A stretch of DNA of 64,000 nucleotides from an uncultured Thermogutta sp. Its GTDB lineage: Bacteria > Planctomycetota > Planctomycetia > Pirellulales > Thermoguttaceae. Shown here piece by piece: positions 1-9,454 of the stretch. The stretch lies in NCBI GenBank assembly GCA_937128505.1, contig CAKZMM010000042.1, positions 1 to 64,000 of the forward strand, given 5' to 3'. Every line of letters starts with the position of its first letter. The first letter of the stretch is position 1. A program made the translations under genes and the position numbers. The notes under the pieces were generated by a model. The model was not told the DNA's origin and ran no database searches. It was given only the letters and a program-made list of their open reading frames with translations.

Positions 1-65
1 TATGAACGTCGCAGCGACATCCATCAAGCACTCCTTACCCTCGGCTGCATCCTGATCTGCTATAA

Positions 66-896
66 ATGCCTGTGCGGCTCATTTTGTTAGAGGCTCTAAG
101 TGTTTCGGTGATAGTCACGGCTGCAAACGGCCAATCGGCGGCGAACCTGTTTCAAGAGGCCGAAACCTTGGGCAGGGACAACCGGAAACAGGAGGCCCTG
201 GCCAAGATCGAGGCGGCAGTCGCCGAGTTGCAACGCATCCGCACGGCTGGACAACAACTGGAATATGCCGATTACGATCGGTTACGGTCGGCGGTGCGCA
301 TGCTGCGTGAGAATTTCGCGGACTACGATAGGGCACTATTCTATTGCGAGAAACTGTTCGCTCTGGCTACCGACGAAGGCTGGCAAGTCAACGCTCGCCT
401 GGAACGGGCACTGACGTACCGCGCGATGCAGGAATTCGACAAGGCCCAGGCGGAATACGACGCGATCGCCGCCGCCGACGATCCCCGAAATCGTGCAGTC
501 GGGCTCCTACCTCAAGCCGAAATGGTCTATTTCGATCTGCACGACGAGAAGCGCGGCCGCCCCCTGATGGTTGCAGCGCTCAAAAATGGGGTCATCAATG
601 GCTACCTACGATTCTCCGCTTTGCGGAATTGTGCCCAACAGGCTCTTGCTCAAGGCCGTTTCGAAGACGCCTTGCGATGTTACGCGATGATCGAAGAAAT
701 GCCTTTCGATAATCCTCGCGAACGCGCCGGCTTCCTCAGTTGGGCTTGGTACGAAATGGGCCAAATCGAAGAAACCCGCGGTCGGATTGCCCAGGCTAAA
801 TCGTATTACCGCCGCACAGTGGAACTGACGGACGGCGAAATGCGATTCCGCGCCCGAGCGCGTGATGCGCTGGAAGGTATCGAGTACTTCGAGTGA
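66..896 (+). CDS. Exported TPR-like protein
   Basis: This gene encodes 276 residues. The N-terminus is hydrophobic and ends in an AANGQS-like stretch, consistent with a signal peptide cleaved near residue 23. The rest is almost entirely amphipathic helix with tetratricopeptide-like spacing, for example around 'EALAKIEAAVAEL', 'FDKAQAEYDAI', 'FEDALRCYAMIEE' and 'IAQAKSYYRRTVEL'. TPR proteins are protein-interaction scaffolds, and nothing here points to an enzyme. A TAA stop lies directly upstream in frame (63-65), so the start cannot be earlier than 66. No clear Shine-Dalgarno sequence is visible, and a GTG at 72 is an alternative. The function is unknown. The next gene on this strand is a pseudopilin about 1.7 kb away, so no operon is implied. 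Confidence 0.75.
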   Translation: MPVRLILLEALSVSVIVTAANGQSAANLFQEAETLGRDNRKQEALAKIEAAVAELQRIRTAGQQLEYADYDRLRSAVRMLRENFADYDRALFYCEKLFALATDEGWQVNARLERALTYRAMQEFDKAQAEYDAIAAADDPRNRAVGLLPQAEMVYFDLHDEKRGRPLMVAALKNGVINGYLRFSALRNCAQQALAQGRFEDALRCYAMIEEMPFDNPRERAGFLSWAWYEMGQIEETRGRIAQAKSYYRRTVELTDGEMRFRARARDALEGIEYFE

Positions 897-1211
897 ACTT
901 TACCAGGCCATACCTTTGCCACCGGGCAGATCATCGGCTGAACCGGGAACCCACTTTCGGAAGGCGTGCCCAGAGGGCGTCATCCGGGCCGAGTACTCTC
1001 CGGCGACCTAACTAATTTACAAGGATTAGCTCGACTTGCACCGCAGAATTGCGGCCGTAAAAACCTGCAATTACCTCCGGCACGCAGGTGCACTTGGCTC
1101 CCGCCGCATCGATGCAGAAACACTGCATAAGGCATTCGACCGATGTCATCGATTGCTGTCGGGCGTGTTTGAGCGAGAAAGCCTACCCAAGCATGTTTTG
1201 CGAACAGCTTG
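897..1211. other. Spacer including unrecognisable tail of the sulfatase pseudogene
   Basis: No gene is recognised. The minus-strand frame that carries the last recognisable sulfatase motif stays open to about 980, but its translation (after 'PPGMQG') resembles no sulfatase C-terminus, so the original 3' end appears to be deleted or replaced. Confidence 0.5.
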
Positions 1212-2296
1212 TTGCAACCCTGCATCCCCGGTGGCACCGGCACCCCCGCTAAGTCCAGCACCGTGGGGGCGATATCCAGTTCAGCACCATTTCGTCACGG
1301 ATCTGGCGCCGAGCTCGAGAAGGCACCCGCGGGTCTAGCAGGATCATTGGTACCCACAACGAGACGTCATAGAGCAGCTCTTTGCCGCCCAAAAGGTAAT
1401 CGCCCATCATATCACCATTGTCGCTCGAGAAAATGATGACGGTTTGCTCGGCCAGTCCGCGGCGGTCCGGTTGCGCTCGGATTCGACCTTTCGCACGATC
1501 TACCCCAGTGATTAGTCGGTAATAGCCCTTCATCACCGACTGATATCTCTCGGACATGCTGAACCGCTCGTGCCAGTAAGAGGTGCGCGTTCGATCGCCG
1601 CAGAAACTCCGAGAGTGCCTCGAAGTATTCTTGCCTGCCCGTGGGGGGCATGGGAATCTCAACCTCGGCATACCGATGCTGCAAGTCCAGCTCGGCATCG
1701 TATCCCAAATAGCCTTTGCCGGAGTGAGGCGCCTTGAAGCTGATGGAAAGGCACCACGGCCGGCCTAGCGGCACATGCTCCAGAAAATCGCACGCCTGCT
1801 CGACCATGACCTGGCTAAGGTGCTTGCCGCCGTGCTCAGGCGGAAAATACTCGCCTTGCCCGTAAAAGCCGTACCAGCGGTCGAATACCTCGTGCCCTTC
1901 GATATCCCGCTTCCCATCACCCACGCCGTACTTGCCGATGAAACCGGTGTAGTATCCGGCACGCCGCAAGCGCGCCGGATAACTCTGTTCTGGTTGTGCA
2001 CGTCGGAGGGGCCCCGTATGAAAATTGCAGCCGTGTGCCCGCTCGTACTGTCCGGTGAAAATGGTGGCCCGGCTGGCCGCGCAAGCGGAACTGGTTACAA
2101 AGGCTTTGGTGAATTGGGTACCCTCCTGGGCTAGACGGTCCGTTGCCGGAGTCTGCAAGATCGCATTGCCCGCACAGCCCATTGCATCCCAGCGCTGGTC
2201 GTCGGTCACCAATACGAGAATGTTCGGCAGGCCCGAATCCCCAGACCCAGCGGACCACAGCATTCCAGCTAATGCGTACGCCCATATCGGGTTCAT
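1212..2296 (-). pseudogene. Frameshifted, 3'-truncated formylglycine sulfatase
   Basis: The sequence starts at an ATG at 2296 with a signal peptide ('MNPIWAYALAGMLWSAG') and a normal sulfatase N-terminus, 'PNILVLVTDDQRWDAMG'. The active-site region reads 'SSACAASRATIFTGQY', a Cys-x-Ala-Ser-Arg variant of the C-x-P-x-R modification motif. The frame is lost near 1586: homology continues in another frame with 'RTSYWHERFSMSERYQ' and 'TVIIFSSDNGD'. A second shift near 1280 looks like a one-base deletion, because restoring one base reconnects 'MVLN' to 'DIAPTVLDLAGVPVPPGMQG'. Similarity then ends, well short of a full sulfatase (usually 450-550 residues). The gene therefore cannot make a complete enzyme. 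Two independent frameshifts plus a missing end argue for true decay, although assembly errors could explain single shifts. Confidence 0.8.
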
Positions 2297-2621
2297 GACG
2301 TCACTTTCTTGCCGAAAAGTGTAAAAAACCGACAAGCGTAGTGCACTGCCGCGAACGGAGCGCTGGGCGATTCGAAATTCGAGGAGAGCGATCCGGGCAC
2401 GCTTTTTGACTGATGGCCTGTGTAAGCTAGCCTTACTTCGGATCCACTTCGTCACCTGTCAGTATTCGCATTGAAGTGGATTTGCAGCTTTTTGCGATTT
2501 TATGGAGTTTATCGAGCATTGCGAGTTTTTGTCCGCAGAGGCGGGTTTCCCTTTTTGGATCATGATCAATTGCCCAATGTCGTTCCTACCGCGTGATGGG
2601 GCATTCCCATGGCTTCGGCCC

Positions 2622-3245
2622 ATGGCAGGGTTTTTGCCGAGGTCGCGTCAGAGCAAGGTGGGTGGCAGCAATCGTCGCTCATTCACCCTAGTGGAAGCGA
2701 TGGTCAGTTTGAGTTTGATGGCCATCGCCGGGTCCGCGGCACTTTTAGGGATTCAGTCTGCACTTCAGAGCTCAGAGTGGGCACTTTACCAGGTCATCGC
2801 CTTGGGCTTGGCCGAGCAAATGATCGATGAGGTGGCAGGAGCCCGGTATATGGAGCTCGGCGCAAACCCCTACGACACGAATTTTCGACCCGGCTGGGAC
2901 GAAGCGGCACTGGGAACGCGAGAGATTTTCGATGACACGGATGATTACCATAACGTCAACGACAGTCCCCCCTTGGATCGATGGGGAATTCCGCTAGGCA
3001 GCGATGATGGCACGAGAGGAAAACGGCATCCGGGCCTGATCGTCGGGCAAGAGATTCTCCGCAGTTTCCGCGTGAATGTGGCAGTCTACTATGTTGCGCG
3101 GGAGAATCTTTCGGTACGACTTCCACCGGGGGCCGTGAGTGACTTTCGGGCGATCGAAGTTACGGTGACGCATACTGACCCCCGCGGACGGGTTCGCCCC
3201 CTGTGTACCCTGCGGCGCATTGTGGCTTATGTGCAGCCACTGTGA
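2622..3245 (+). CDS. Type IV pilin-like / PilV- or GspI-like pseudopilin
   Basis: The protein carries a class III prepilin signal: a short basic leader ending 'SNRRS' followed by 'FTLVEAMVSLSLMAIAGSAA', with Glu at +5 and a hydrophobic helix. The residue before the predicted cleavage site is Ser instead of the usual Gly. The rest is an extracellular domain with no recognised motif. The reading frame is open back to an ATG at 2502, but that would give a leader of about 59 residues. The ATG at 2622 gives a 19-residue leader, typical of prepilin peptidase substrates; no good Shine-Dalgarno decides between them. It is the first of three consecutive plus-strand genes with pilin-type N-termini (to 6006), which suggests minor pseudopilins of a type II secretion or type IV pilus machine. 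PilV/GspI-like is the best family guess. Confidence 0.75.
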   Translation: MAGFLPRSRQSKVGGSNRRSFTLVEAMVSLSLMAIAGSAALLGIQSALQSSEWALYQVIALGLAEQMIDEVAGARYMELGANPYDTNFRPGWDEAALGTREIFDDTDDYHNVNDSPPLDRWGIPLGSDDGTRGKRHPGLIVGQEILRSFRVNVAVYYVARENLSVRLPPGAVSDFRAIEVTVTHTDPRGRVRPLCTLRRIVAYVQPL

Positions 3246-3418
3246 AGCATCGCGGATGCGGCAGAAAACCCCCTCAGTCGTGATGTATCGATTGGTCAAA
3301 AGGAGTTCGCTTGGGCAACTCAATTGATGGCCGAAAGGCCTTTTGCCTTCGAGGTCACGTATCACCGTAAAAGCAATTTGTTCGATGAGCGAACAAGCGG
3401 ACATTCAGCACACGAACC

Positions 3419-4333
3419 ATGGCTTTGACTGCGATTAGTCCTTTTGAACAGAATTCTCAAGTGTCTTCTGACCATCCGCAGAAACCCGAGCTTTTTGGCC
3501 CCGGGGCATGCCCCAAGCGTGGGGTACGACCGTTGCGCTTCGGCGTGTCTGTGGCGGAACTTTTGGTTGCAATAAGCATCGTGGCGATGGTTGCCACGGC
3601 CACAGCTGCACTGGCTCGGGCCATGCAACAGGCTTTTGAAATCATGGAGGCTCAAGGGCAGGTTGTGCAACAGGCCCGGGTCTGTTTAGAGCGAATCGTG
3701 CACACGGTCAGTCAGGCCCGAACAAGCCCGCAGTTTCCCGGATTCTTGGTCGTGACGTATTCCTTCGACACTTTTCCGATAGCCGACACGTTAGTGGTCT
3801 GGTCTCCCAAGGGCAACGCGGCAGAACCCGAGGGATTGCCGCGGTTTAACGAGCTTGTAGTGTACTGTCCACACCCCGAGCATCCGAACCGACTTTTGGA
3901 GATAAGGTTTCCGGAGGACAGCCGGCCGGTACCTCCCATTACGGATCTGTCGTCCTGGCGGCAAGAGCTTCAAAACCTTAAACAAGCGAGTGACGCGCAG
4001 CGCGTAGAACTCTCCGCGCTTATGCGAACCGTAACTCTCACTACGGGACTGGTTACCAAACGACAAGCCGGCCTATGGTTTTTCAGCCGTATGCGGCCGT
4101 CGGAGGAGGAGTGGCTTCAGTACATGCAGGGGTCACGAAGCTGGGAGAGTTTATCGTGGGTCCAAGGGATGTATGGGGTCCATCGAGGGATTCGACAACA
4201 CTGGCTGCGGATCGAACTTCAGATGCTTCCGCCCGAGCTGGCATCGAGTTCGACAGGTACTCGCGAGCCTCTTCCGTTTTTCGGCTCGGTGGCCATTTAT
4301 TATCCTGTCAAGCGCCCCTCGGGCGGCCCCTAG
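3419..4333 (+). CDS. Pseudopilin, PulJ/GspJ-like
   Basis: The 304-residue product contains a prepilin-type segment after a long leader: 'RPLRFG' then 'VSVAELLVAISIVAMVATA', with Gly at -1 and Glu at +5. It continues into the helix 'AGQVVQQARVCLERIVHTV'-like region seen in GspJ/PulJ minor pseudopilins, followed by a mixed beta domain. The leader from this ATG is about 42 residues, longer than usual, and no Shine-Dalgarno is seen, so an internal non-ATG start closer to the cleavage site is possible. It lies 173 bp after the previous pseudopilin gene and 122 bp before a PilX-like gene, all on the same strand. Anchoring in the inner membrane before processing and assembly into a pseudopilus is inferred from the family. 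Confidence 0.72.
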   Translation: MALTAISPFEQNSQVSSDHPQKPELFGPGACPKRGVRPLRFGVSVAELLVAISIVAMVATATAALARAMQQAFEIMEAQGQVVQQARVCLERIVHTVSQARTSPQFPGFLVVTYSFDTFPIADTLVVWSPKGNAAEPEGLPRFNELVVYCPHPEHPNRLLEIRFPEDSRPVPPITDLSSWRQELQNLKQASDAQRVELSALMRTVTLTTGLVTKRQAGLWFFSRMRPSEEEWLQYMQGSRSWESLSWVQGMYGVHRGIRQHWLRIELQMLPPELASSSTGTREPLPFFGSVAIYYPVKRPSGGP

Positions 4334-4355
4334 TTACTTTGTGCTATGCATTCCC

Positions 4356-4401
4356 CTTGTGCAGTAGCTTTGTTAAATCTTGTGCAGTAACTTTGTTAAA
4401 T
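4356..4401 (+). repeat. Tandem duplication, 2 x 23 bp
   Basis: Two adjacent 23-bp units (4356-4378 and 4379-4401) differ at one base; each contains 'CTTTGTTAAAT'. The pair sits 22 bp after the stop of the GspJ-like gene and is one of several two-copy tandem duplications in spacers of this window. Confidence 0.9.
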
Positions 4402-4455
4402 CCATAAAACTGACCCCTTTTACCTAGAATTCCTATCGAGCGAAGCAATTTCGGG

Positions 4456-6006
4456 ATGAGTCCTCGACCGCTGCCGCGGAAGCCGAAACGCACAACTACG
4501 CAGGGTGCCGCTGCGCTTGTCGTACTTCTGCTTGTCGGAATGGCGATGGCGATGTCCTACGCCTCTTTGCGAACGCAGTCCGTGACCGTCGCCATCGCGC
4601 GAAATGCCGTGCTCGCCGCCACAGCGCGCCAAGCGGCCTTAAGCGGCTTGGCGGTAGCCGTAAAGGCTATTCAATCACCGGGTTGGTCAGGGGTGGATAG
4701 TAGCTTAAGTCGCAGCCTCGGGGTGCGAGACCGTTTTCTGGCTACCTTCACCTTCGGTGACACACAACCCAATGCAGCGGATGTTGGCGAATTTCCATAT
4801 CGGGTAACGGTTACGGTCCTCGGCGAAGCTTTCGATGAGGTCGCCTCGGACAGAAGTTCCCGAAGCACAATGCGACTTGCGCTCAGGTTGATTCCTCGCC
4901 GCGTGGCGGATCCGATCGCGGGTTGGAGTGACTTGACGGGCTACACCTTGTGCCAATGGAAAAGGGCACCGTGCCGGGTGCAGTCGCCCTGTCGAATTTT
5001 GGGGCCCGCGCGGTTGAGAGAAAAGTTAGTGCTCGGCGAAGATCTGCCGTGGCACTACGAGGCGCGGGCGAGCTTCTTTAATGGGTTGACCGACCTTCAT
5101 TATCTCGGGCAAGGAGATTATCGCCCATTTTCGGGGCCACTTACCCTCCCTTATTCGCTCCAAACGGGAGTGACGATGGCGGCTTTGAACCTTAATTTGG
5201 AGGTCTTCACAATTAATGGATCTTCAAACACAGCATGCTGGTGGTCGGTGCCGGTGGGACTTAAAAACTATCAATTATACCCTGGGGGACCAACCTTCAC
5301 CGCGGGCAGCTTGTCGTCTGGTGTTTTGGAATCCCTTCGGTTAGAAGGGAATCCTACAACAAATCCCCTTGGGATATACGTCGCCAGCGGGACGCTGGAA
5401 TGTAGCCGCGGGATCCAATTCCGCGGAATGCTGCTACTAACCGGCGGCAAAAGCGCCGACTTACTGGTCACGGGCGGCGGAAATGAATTTACCTCGGTGG
5501 AGGCCCCACCTTACGCCGATCCGCCACGCTCCAAGGAGGTTCGCGTCCGGTTGCCCGCGGCTATTCTGGAAGATGACCTTAAGGTACAACCAGGCGGGCA
5601 GATACTTATCAATGGGATGATAATCAACGGGGGGGATTTCGTTGTTGAGAAAGCAGGACAAACGGCTAGCCAATTCACCCTTCGAGGAAAGCTAGCTACA
5701 GCCGCTATTCAGATCGAACCGCGTGAGGATTGGATCCGTAACGACTCGTGGTGGGATCAAGTGCATGTTGCCTTTGTAAAGCAGCGTTTGACGGGAGATC
5801 CAATCTTCCCCCGGTGGCTTCTCCAGAACCACGCGCTGGATTACCGGACAAAGATCGAGCTTTTGCCGGACACCACCTCCCGGACTTATCACTGGTTCGA
5901 TCCGCAGTTTCCGCTATTTTTGCCGCGCACGGAAGACGCAACACCCTTGGATGGCTCAGCAGTCCTACGGTGGGAGGTGGTACGCGTCGAAACCCTTCCA
6001 CCATAA
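4456..6006 (+). CDS. PilX/GspK-like membrane-anchored pilus assembly protein
   Basis: The 516-residue product starts with basic residues and then 'QGAAALVVLLLVGMAMAMSYASLRTQ', the N-terminal membrane helix typical of PilX-type pilus assembly proteins, followed by a long helix rich in Ala ('ARNAVLAATARQAALSGLAVAVKAI'). The remaining 430 residues look like an extracellular beta-rich domain without recognisable motifs. The helix lacks a canonical G-FxxxE prepilin site, so processing by prepilin peptidase is doubtful. With the two pseudopilin genes upstream it forms a likely three-gene cluster for a surface pseudopilus; no secretin, ATPase or prepilin peptidase gene is in the window. GspK is the alternative assignment. 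The ATG at 4456 follows a 'TCGGG' with short spacing. Confidence 0.65.
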   Translation: MSPRPLPRKPKRTTTQGAAALVVLLLVGMAMAMSYASLRTQSVTVAIARNAVLAATARQAALSGLAVAVKAIQSPGWSGVDSSLSRSLGVRDRFLATFTFGDTQPNAADVGEFPYRVTVTVLGEAFDEVASDRSSRSTMRLALRLIPRRVADPIAGWSDLTGYTLCQWKRAPCRVQSPCRILGPARLREKLVLGEDLPWHYEARASFFNGLTDLHYLGQGDYRPFSGPLTLPYSLQTGVTMAALNLNLEVFTINGSSNTACWWSVPVGLKNYQLYPGGPTFTAGSLSSGVLESLRLEGNPTTNPLGIYVASGTLECSRGIQFRGMLLLTGGKSADLLVTGGGNEFTSVEAPPYADPPRSKEVRVRLPAAILEDDLKVQPGGQILINGMIINGGDFVVEKAGQTASQFTLRGKLATAAIQIEPREDWIRNDSWWDQVHVAFVKQRLTGDPIFPRWLLQNHALDYRTKIELLPDTTSRTYHWFDPQFPLFLPRTEDATPLDGSAVLRWEVVRVETLPP

Positions 6007-6407
6007 GTTCCTCTTTCCGGCCTAAAGATTGAGCATCAAAATCAGCGGGATAAATGGAAATCCCCTTTTGGCAGGGGTTTCCCAAACCGATACGGGATCC
6101 GCGTCGGAGCGGCATCCCTTCGGCCTTCAGTGCGATTGCAGAGACGAGAAAAATGAGCTCCGTCCTGATTGATCCTTCACAAGAGAGGAGTGCGGCCGGC
6201 TCCACTTCCGAGCTTACACAGGAACCTTTAGTTTCTAGCGCTGGGAATACTGCAAGTTACTCCGGCGGCGCCCCCGAGTCTGACGTAACAAAGCGAAACA
6301 CCGAGGCTTGTGTGGAAGAAGGGCGGTACAATTTTTCCAACACTCGACTCGGAGGTAGCCAAGCGAACCGCCGACAGCCGGCGGAATGCTCGGGAATCCT
6401 TGCGGCC
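6007..6407. other. Spacer, no supported gene
   Basis: A plus-strand frame (6054-6455, or from an ATG at 6153) is open but is Ser/Arg-rich, has no recognised domain, lacks a ribosome-binding site and runs into the 3' end of the convergent gene. I do not call it a gene. Confidence 0.5.
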
Positions 6408-8660
6408 TCACGGTGCGATCCGAAGCTCCCAAGCAAGTACGCTCAGTGGGGGTAAATGGATGGCCTTATTCCAGCGGTCCTGCACTTGTGTGGTGGAAGG
6501 AGCTTCGCCGGCATGCAACGGTCGCACATGGATGCTCTGGGCCTGAAGAGCCGTGCCGACCAAGTCTGTGTTCAGCTCGGCGCTTAACGGTTGATCGGAG
6601 ACGTTGACCGCGATCACTGCAACGCTCCTGTCAGCCGGAATTGCCCATGCGCCTGTAAGGACCGCATCGGTTGTGACCCACCGGGTTCCGTGCCACTGCC
6701 AATCGGCTTTGATTTGGGGAATTTCGCCCGAGAGCTTCGGTGGTCGAATCATCTGCCCCGCATAGAAGTAGCGTCTTAGTTGCCAACGAATCCCCGCGGC
6801 GGCGCGGAGAAATTGCGCATTTTCAGTTTCTTGGATGATGCCCGGATTGATCCAGCCCAACTGCTCGCCGAACGCTAAGCTTTGGCCAATCCGCATCCGG
6901 GTAGCACGATCCCGGTTGGCCGAGGCCTCCACCGATGGAAGTAGTCCGCTTCCTGTGGACCCGTACCAACGACCGAACATTTGCACGGTGCCGCCGTAGA
7001 CGGCCGGAAAGAGTGGGATCTGGCGGTCGTACTGCCAATGCCAAGTCAAGTATCCGTCAAACCAGCGGATGAACGGCTCCGCGTTACATTCGGTGGTGAT
7101 CATGGCATGGTCGGGCTTCCGGCGGCGTATCTCTTCCAGTAGCTTCCAATACCCCTCATTCCACCAATGGCCGCCGCCAAGGGGGTGACCGTGGGAGAGG
7201 TCAAAGCACAGCGTTGGGGGCGCAGCCGCTACCTGATCGATGTAGACTCCATGAACCCCGCACTCCTTGAAGAGCTGATCGACAATTCCGCCCACTTTTT
7301 CATGCCAACAACTGGTGGTTGGACACATCACGCCGAGGCGAACGGGACTCCCGTCACTTTCTTTACTGTTGTAGGTCTCTGTGTAGGGCTCACCGTTTTC
7401 GTCCTTGCTTACCGCCGGACGCGCAACGGGGGTGAACTGATAGTCTTCCAGACCACGATCCCGAGTGTCCCATAATCGGCCGTTGATGTACGGCATAACC
7501 TGGACGCCGGAGTCTTGGAGGCGTTTAACCGCTTCGGGAAAGCCGGGTTTCGTGGGGAAATAGTGCGGGTAATCATTATCGAACGGAATTTGGTGCCAGT
7601 TGTACCAGTGGAAGCCACACGGGCACTGAAAATATTTAGCAAATTCCAGTACCCGATCCACACACTCCGAAGGGGCTCCGCCCCCTAAAATCCACAACGG
7701 GAGTTCTCGCATCCAAAGGGGCGTATCTTCCCGTCCCTCCGCCGTCAATTGCGGAAACCACCGGGCCTCGCGGCCAACCCAATCGCGGTAAATCGTGGCG
7801 GCATCGAACCAATCCCCTTGAAAGGCTCGCCACACCACACTACCGGGCAGCTCGAAAGAGTTACCCACTTTACTCATATTCGGAACGGGATGGTGGATTT
7901 CCAATGCAAGAGTCTTTTCGGCCGGCTTTGAGCGGCATTGAAATTCCTTCGTGCTCCCGTAAGGATCGTGAACTCCAATGTATAAACCGGACCTTAAGCT
8001 TTCAGAATAGGCGGCAAGAAGTTGCATGGTGACCCAGCCGGACGGATAACGCCCTCCAAAATGGAAATCGCGTTCCCAAACCTTCTGCTCGGCGATTCCT
8101 GCGGCATAAGGGTAGACAAACCAGGCATCCTCGGCGAAAGAAGCTAGATTTACTTGAGGAAAGCGAACTTCCCACAAACTCCACGCCCTGCTAGCGTTTT
8201 CAACTTTTAGCTTCCATGTGACGGAGTGCGCCGCCGGTTGCGGCAAGGCTATCATGGTGACGGAAATCCCGGCGAGACGCTCCTCGTTGGGTTCGGCTAA
8301 TTGAATTTGCCAAAAGCTACTCGGACCACTTAAAGGTCTGACCTCCCTTTGCCGCCAACCTTGCTGCGAGGAGATGCTAAGTTGCTCCTTTGTCTGTGTA
8401 TTTCGCAGCACCAACGTAAATAGGGGAGCATCCTTCTCGAGTACAAAACTCACCCCCGAACGCAAGTCCCGGATCGAAAGCAAGGTAATTCCTTCCGGTT
8501 TTTCGCCAATGGTGATTTCCAAATTCCCGGCTTGAAGAACATGCGAGTCTTCGAAAAATGACCCGCTTGCCGCGACCCCCTCAGCCAAGCAAGCCGCGGC
8601 AAAACTGGTAGCCGCGACTACCGCCAGAAACCTGGTTAAAAGAAGGCTGAGTGATTCCAT
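6408..8660 (-). CDS. DUF6259 glycoside hydrolase-like protein
   Basis: The 750-residue protein has an N-terminal signal peptide (to about residue 27, 'FAAACLAEG'), a beta-sandwich-like region (residues about 40-290), and then a TIM-barrel-like region with motifs expected of DUF6259 proteins, relatives of GH101-type barrels: 'FHWYNWHQIPFDNDYPHYFP', 'YINGRLWD', 'GVYIDQVAAAPP', 'HPLGGGHWWNEGYW' and 'MITTECNAEPF'. The acidic residues in 'YIDQ' and 'TTECNAE' are candidate nucleophile and acid/base, by analogy only. A C-terminal beta domain follows. The start is well supported by GGAGGAG nine bases upstream of the ATG. The role is probably periplasmic or surface carbohydrate cleavage; the substrate is unknown. 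It is monocistronic and convergent with the pilus cluster. Confidence 0.78.
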   Translation of the reverse strand: MESLSLLLTRFLAVVAATSFAAACLAEGVAASGSFFEDSHVLQAGNLEITIGEKPEGITLLSIRDLRSGVSFVLEKDAPLFTLVLRNTQTKEQLSISSQQGWRQREVRPLSGPSSFWQIQLAEPNEERLAGISVTMIALPQPAAHSVTWKLKVENASRAWSLWEVRFPQVNLASFAEDAWFVYPYAAGIAEQKVWERDFHFGGRYPSGWVTMQLLAAYSESLRSGLYIGVHDPYGSTKEFQCRSKPAEKTLALEIHHPVPNMSKVGNSFELPGSVVWRAFQGDWFDAATIYRDWVGREARWFPQLTAEGREDTPLWMRELPLWILGGGAPSECVDRVLEFAKYFQCPCGFHWYNWHQIPFDNDYPHYFPTKPGFPEAVKRLQDSGVQVMPYINGRLWDTRDRGLEDYQFTPVARPAVSKDENGEPYTETYNSKESDGSPVRLGVMCPTTSCWHEKVGGIVDQLFKECGVHGVYIDQVAAAPPTLCFDLSHGHPLGGGHWWNEGYWKLLEEIRRRKPDHAMITTECNAEPFIRWFDGYLTWHWQYDRQIPLFPAVYGGTVQMFGRWYGSTGSGLLPSVEASANRDRATRMRIGQSLAFGEQLGWINPGIIQETENAQFLRAAAGIRWQLRRYFYAGQMIRPPKLSGEIPQIKADWQWHGTRWVTTDAVLTGAWAIPADRSVAVIAVNVSDQPLSAELNTDLVGTALQAQSIHVRPLHAGEAPSTTQVQDRWNKAIHLPPLSVLAWELRIAP

Positions 8661-9454
8661 GAATTGAGCTCCTCCAAATGGGTATGGTACTCGATCGTCA
8701 AAGGCATACGATTCATATTCTCGGCGGCAAACTGAATGTCAACGGCAACCCGTGCCCAGTTTCGGCCAAACGCCTTCACGCTCACACAGGCGAACGTCGC
8801 TTATACTAGGAAGCGTCGCTCGGGCGCATCACCGCTGGAACTGCGACCTCGGGCTTGAAATCTGAATGAATTTCACGGCGAGCTTAGGCTGGTAGGATTG
8901 GAAAGCAACGTCACGCAGAAACTACATGTATCTGGGTGAGCCTAAGTGAGTCAACGAACTTTTTTCGGTTCACGCACATGCGGGGAGCTTCCAGGTAATT
9001 GCAGCTCCAAAAAAGCAGATCACGACCTGATCTTCCGCACCAGAAAATTCGCAAACCTTCGCAAATTTGCTTGACTATTTTATAGCCGACAACACCCCCA
9101 CATTTCTAATTCCTACCGATCTGCTGCGGACAACTTCGTCCTGCGAGCGGCAAACCAGCCGAAGATTAAACCCCACATATCATCAGGGGATTAGAACGCG
9201 GCGTCGACCGCCAATCAAGCCGAAGAATCTGCGTACTGTTTCGACTTTTTAGTCTGGCCGGAATTGCCACAAAAACGATCCCTCACTAAGATGAGGCTAT
9301 ATTCCAGATGGTCGTCGTCAATCGTTTTGGCACGTGTCGCCTGCCGGATCGGAAACCGAAAAAGTGTTACGGCACTGCGAATTTTCCGGCTATCTGACGG
9401 GCCCAGTAACGTCGCTAAAACACCCCTCATTGTTCTTGAGGAAAGGAGCACCCG
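8661..9454. other. Divergent spacer, nothing recognised
   Basis: This 794-bp spacer separates divergently transcribed genes and must hold both promoters. No RNA gene, repeat or coding remnant was recognised. A GGAAAGGAG Shine-Dalgarno for the next gene lies at its right end. Confidence 0.5.

Noticed and set aside
6054-6455. Plus-strand open frame of 133 codons after the pilus cluster
   Set aside because: No ribosome-binding site, no recognisable motif, Ser/Arg-rich translation, and it overlaps the 3' end of the convincing convergent DUF6259 gene.
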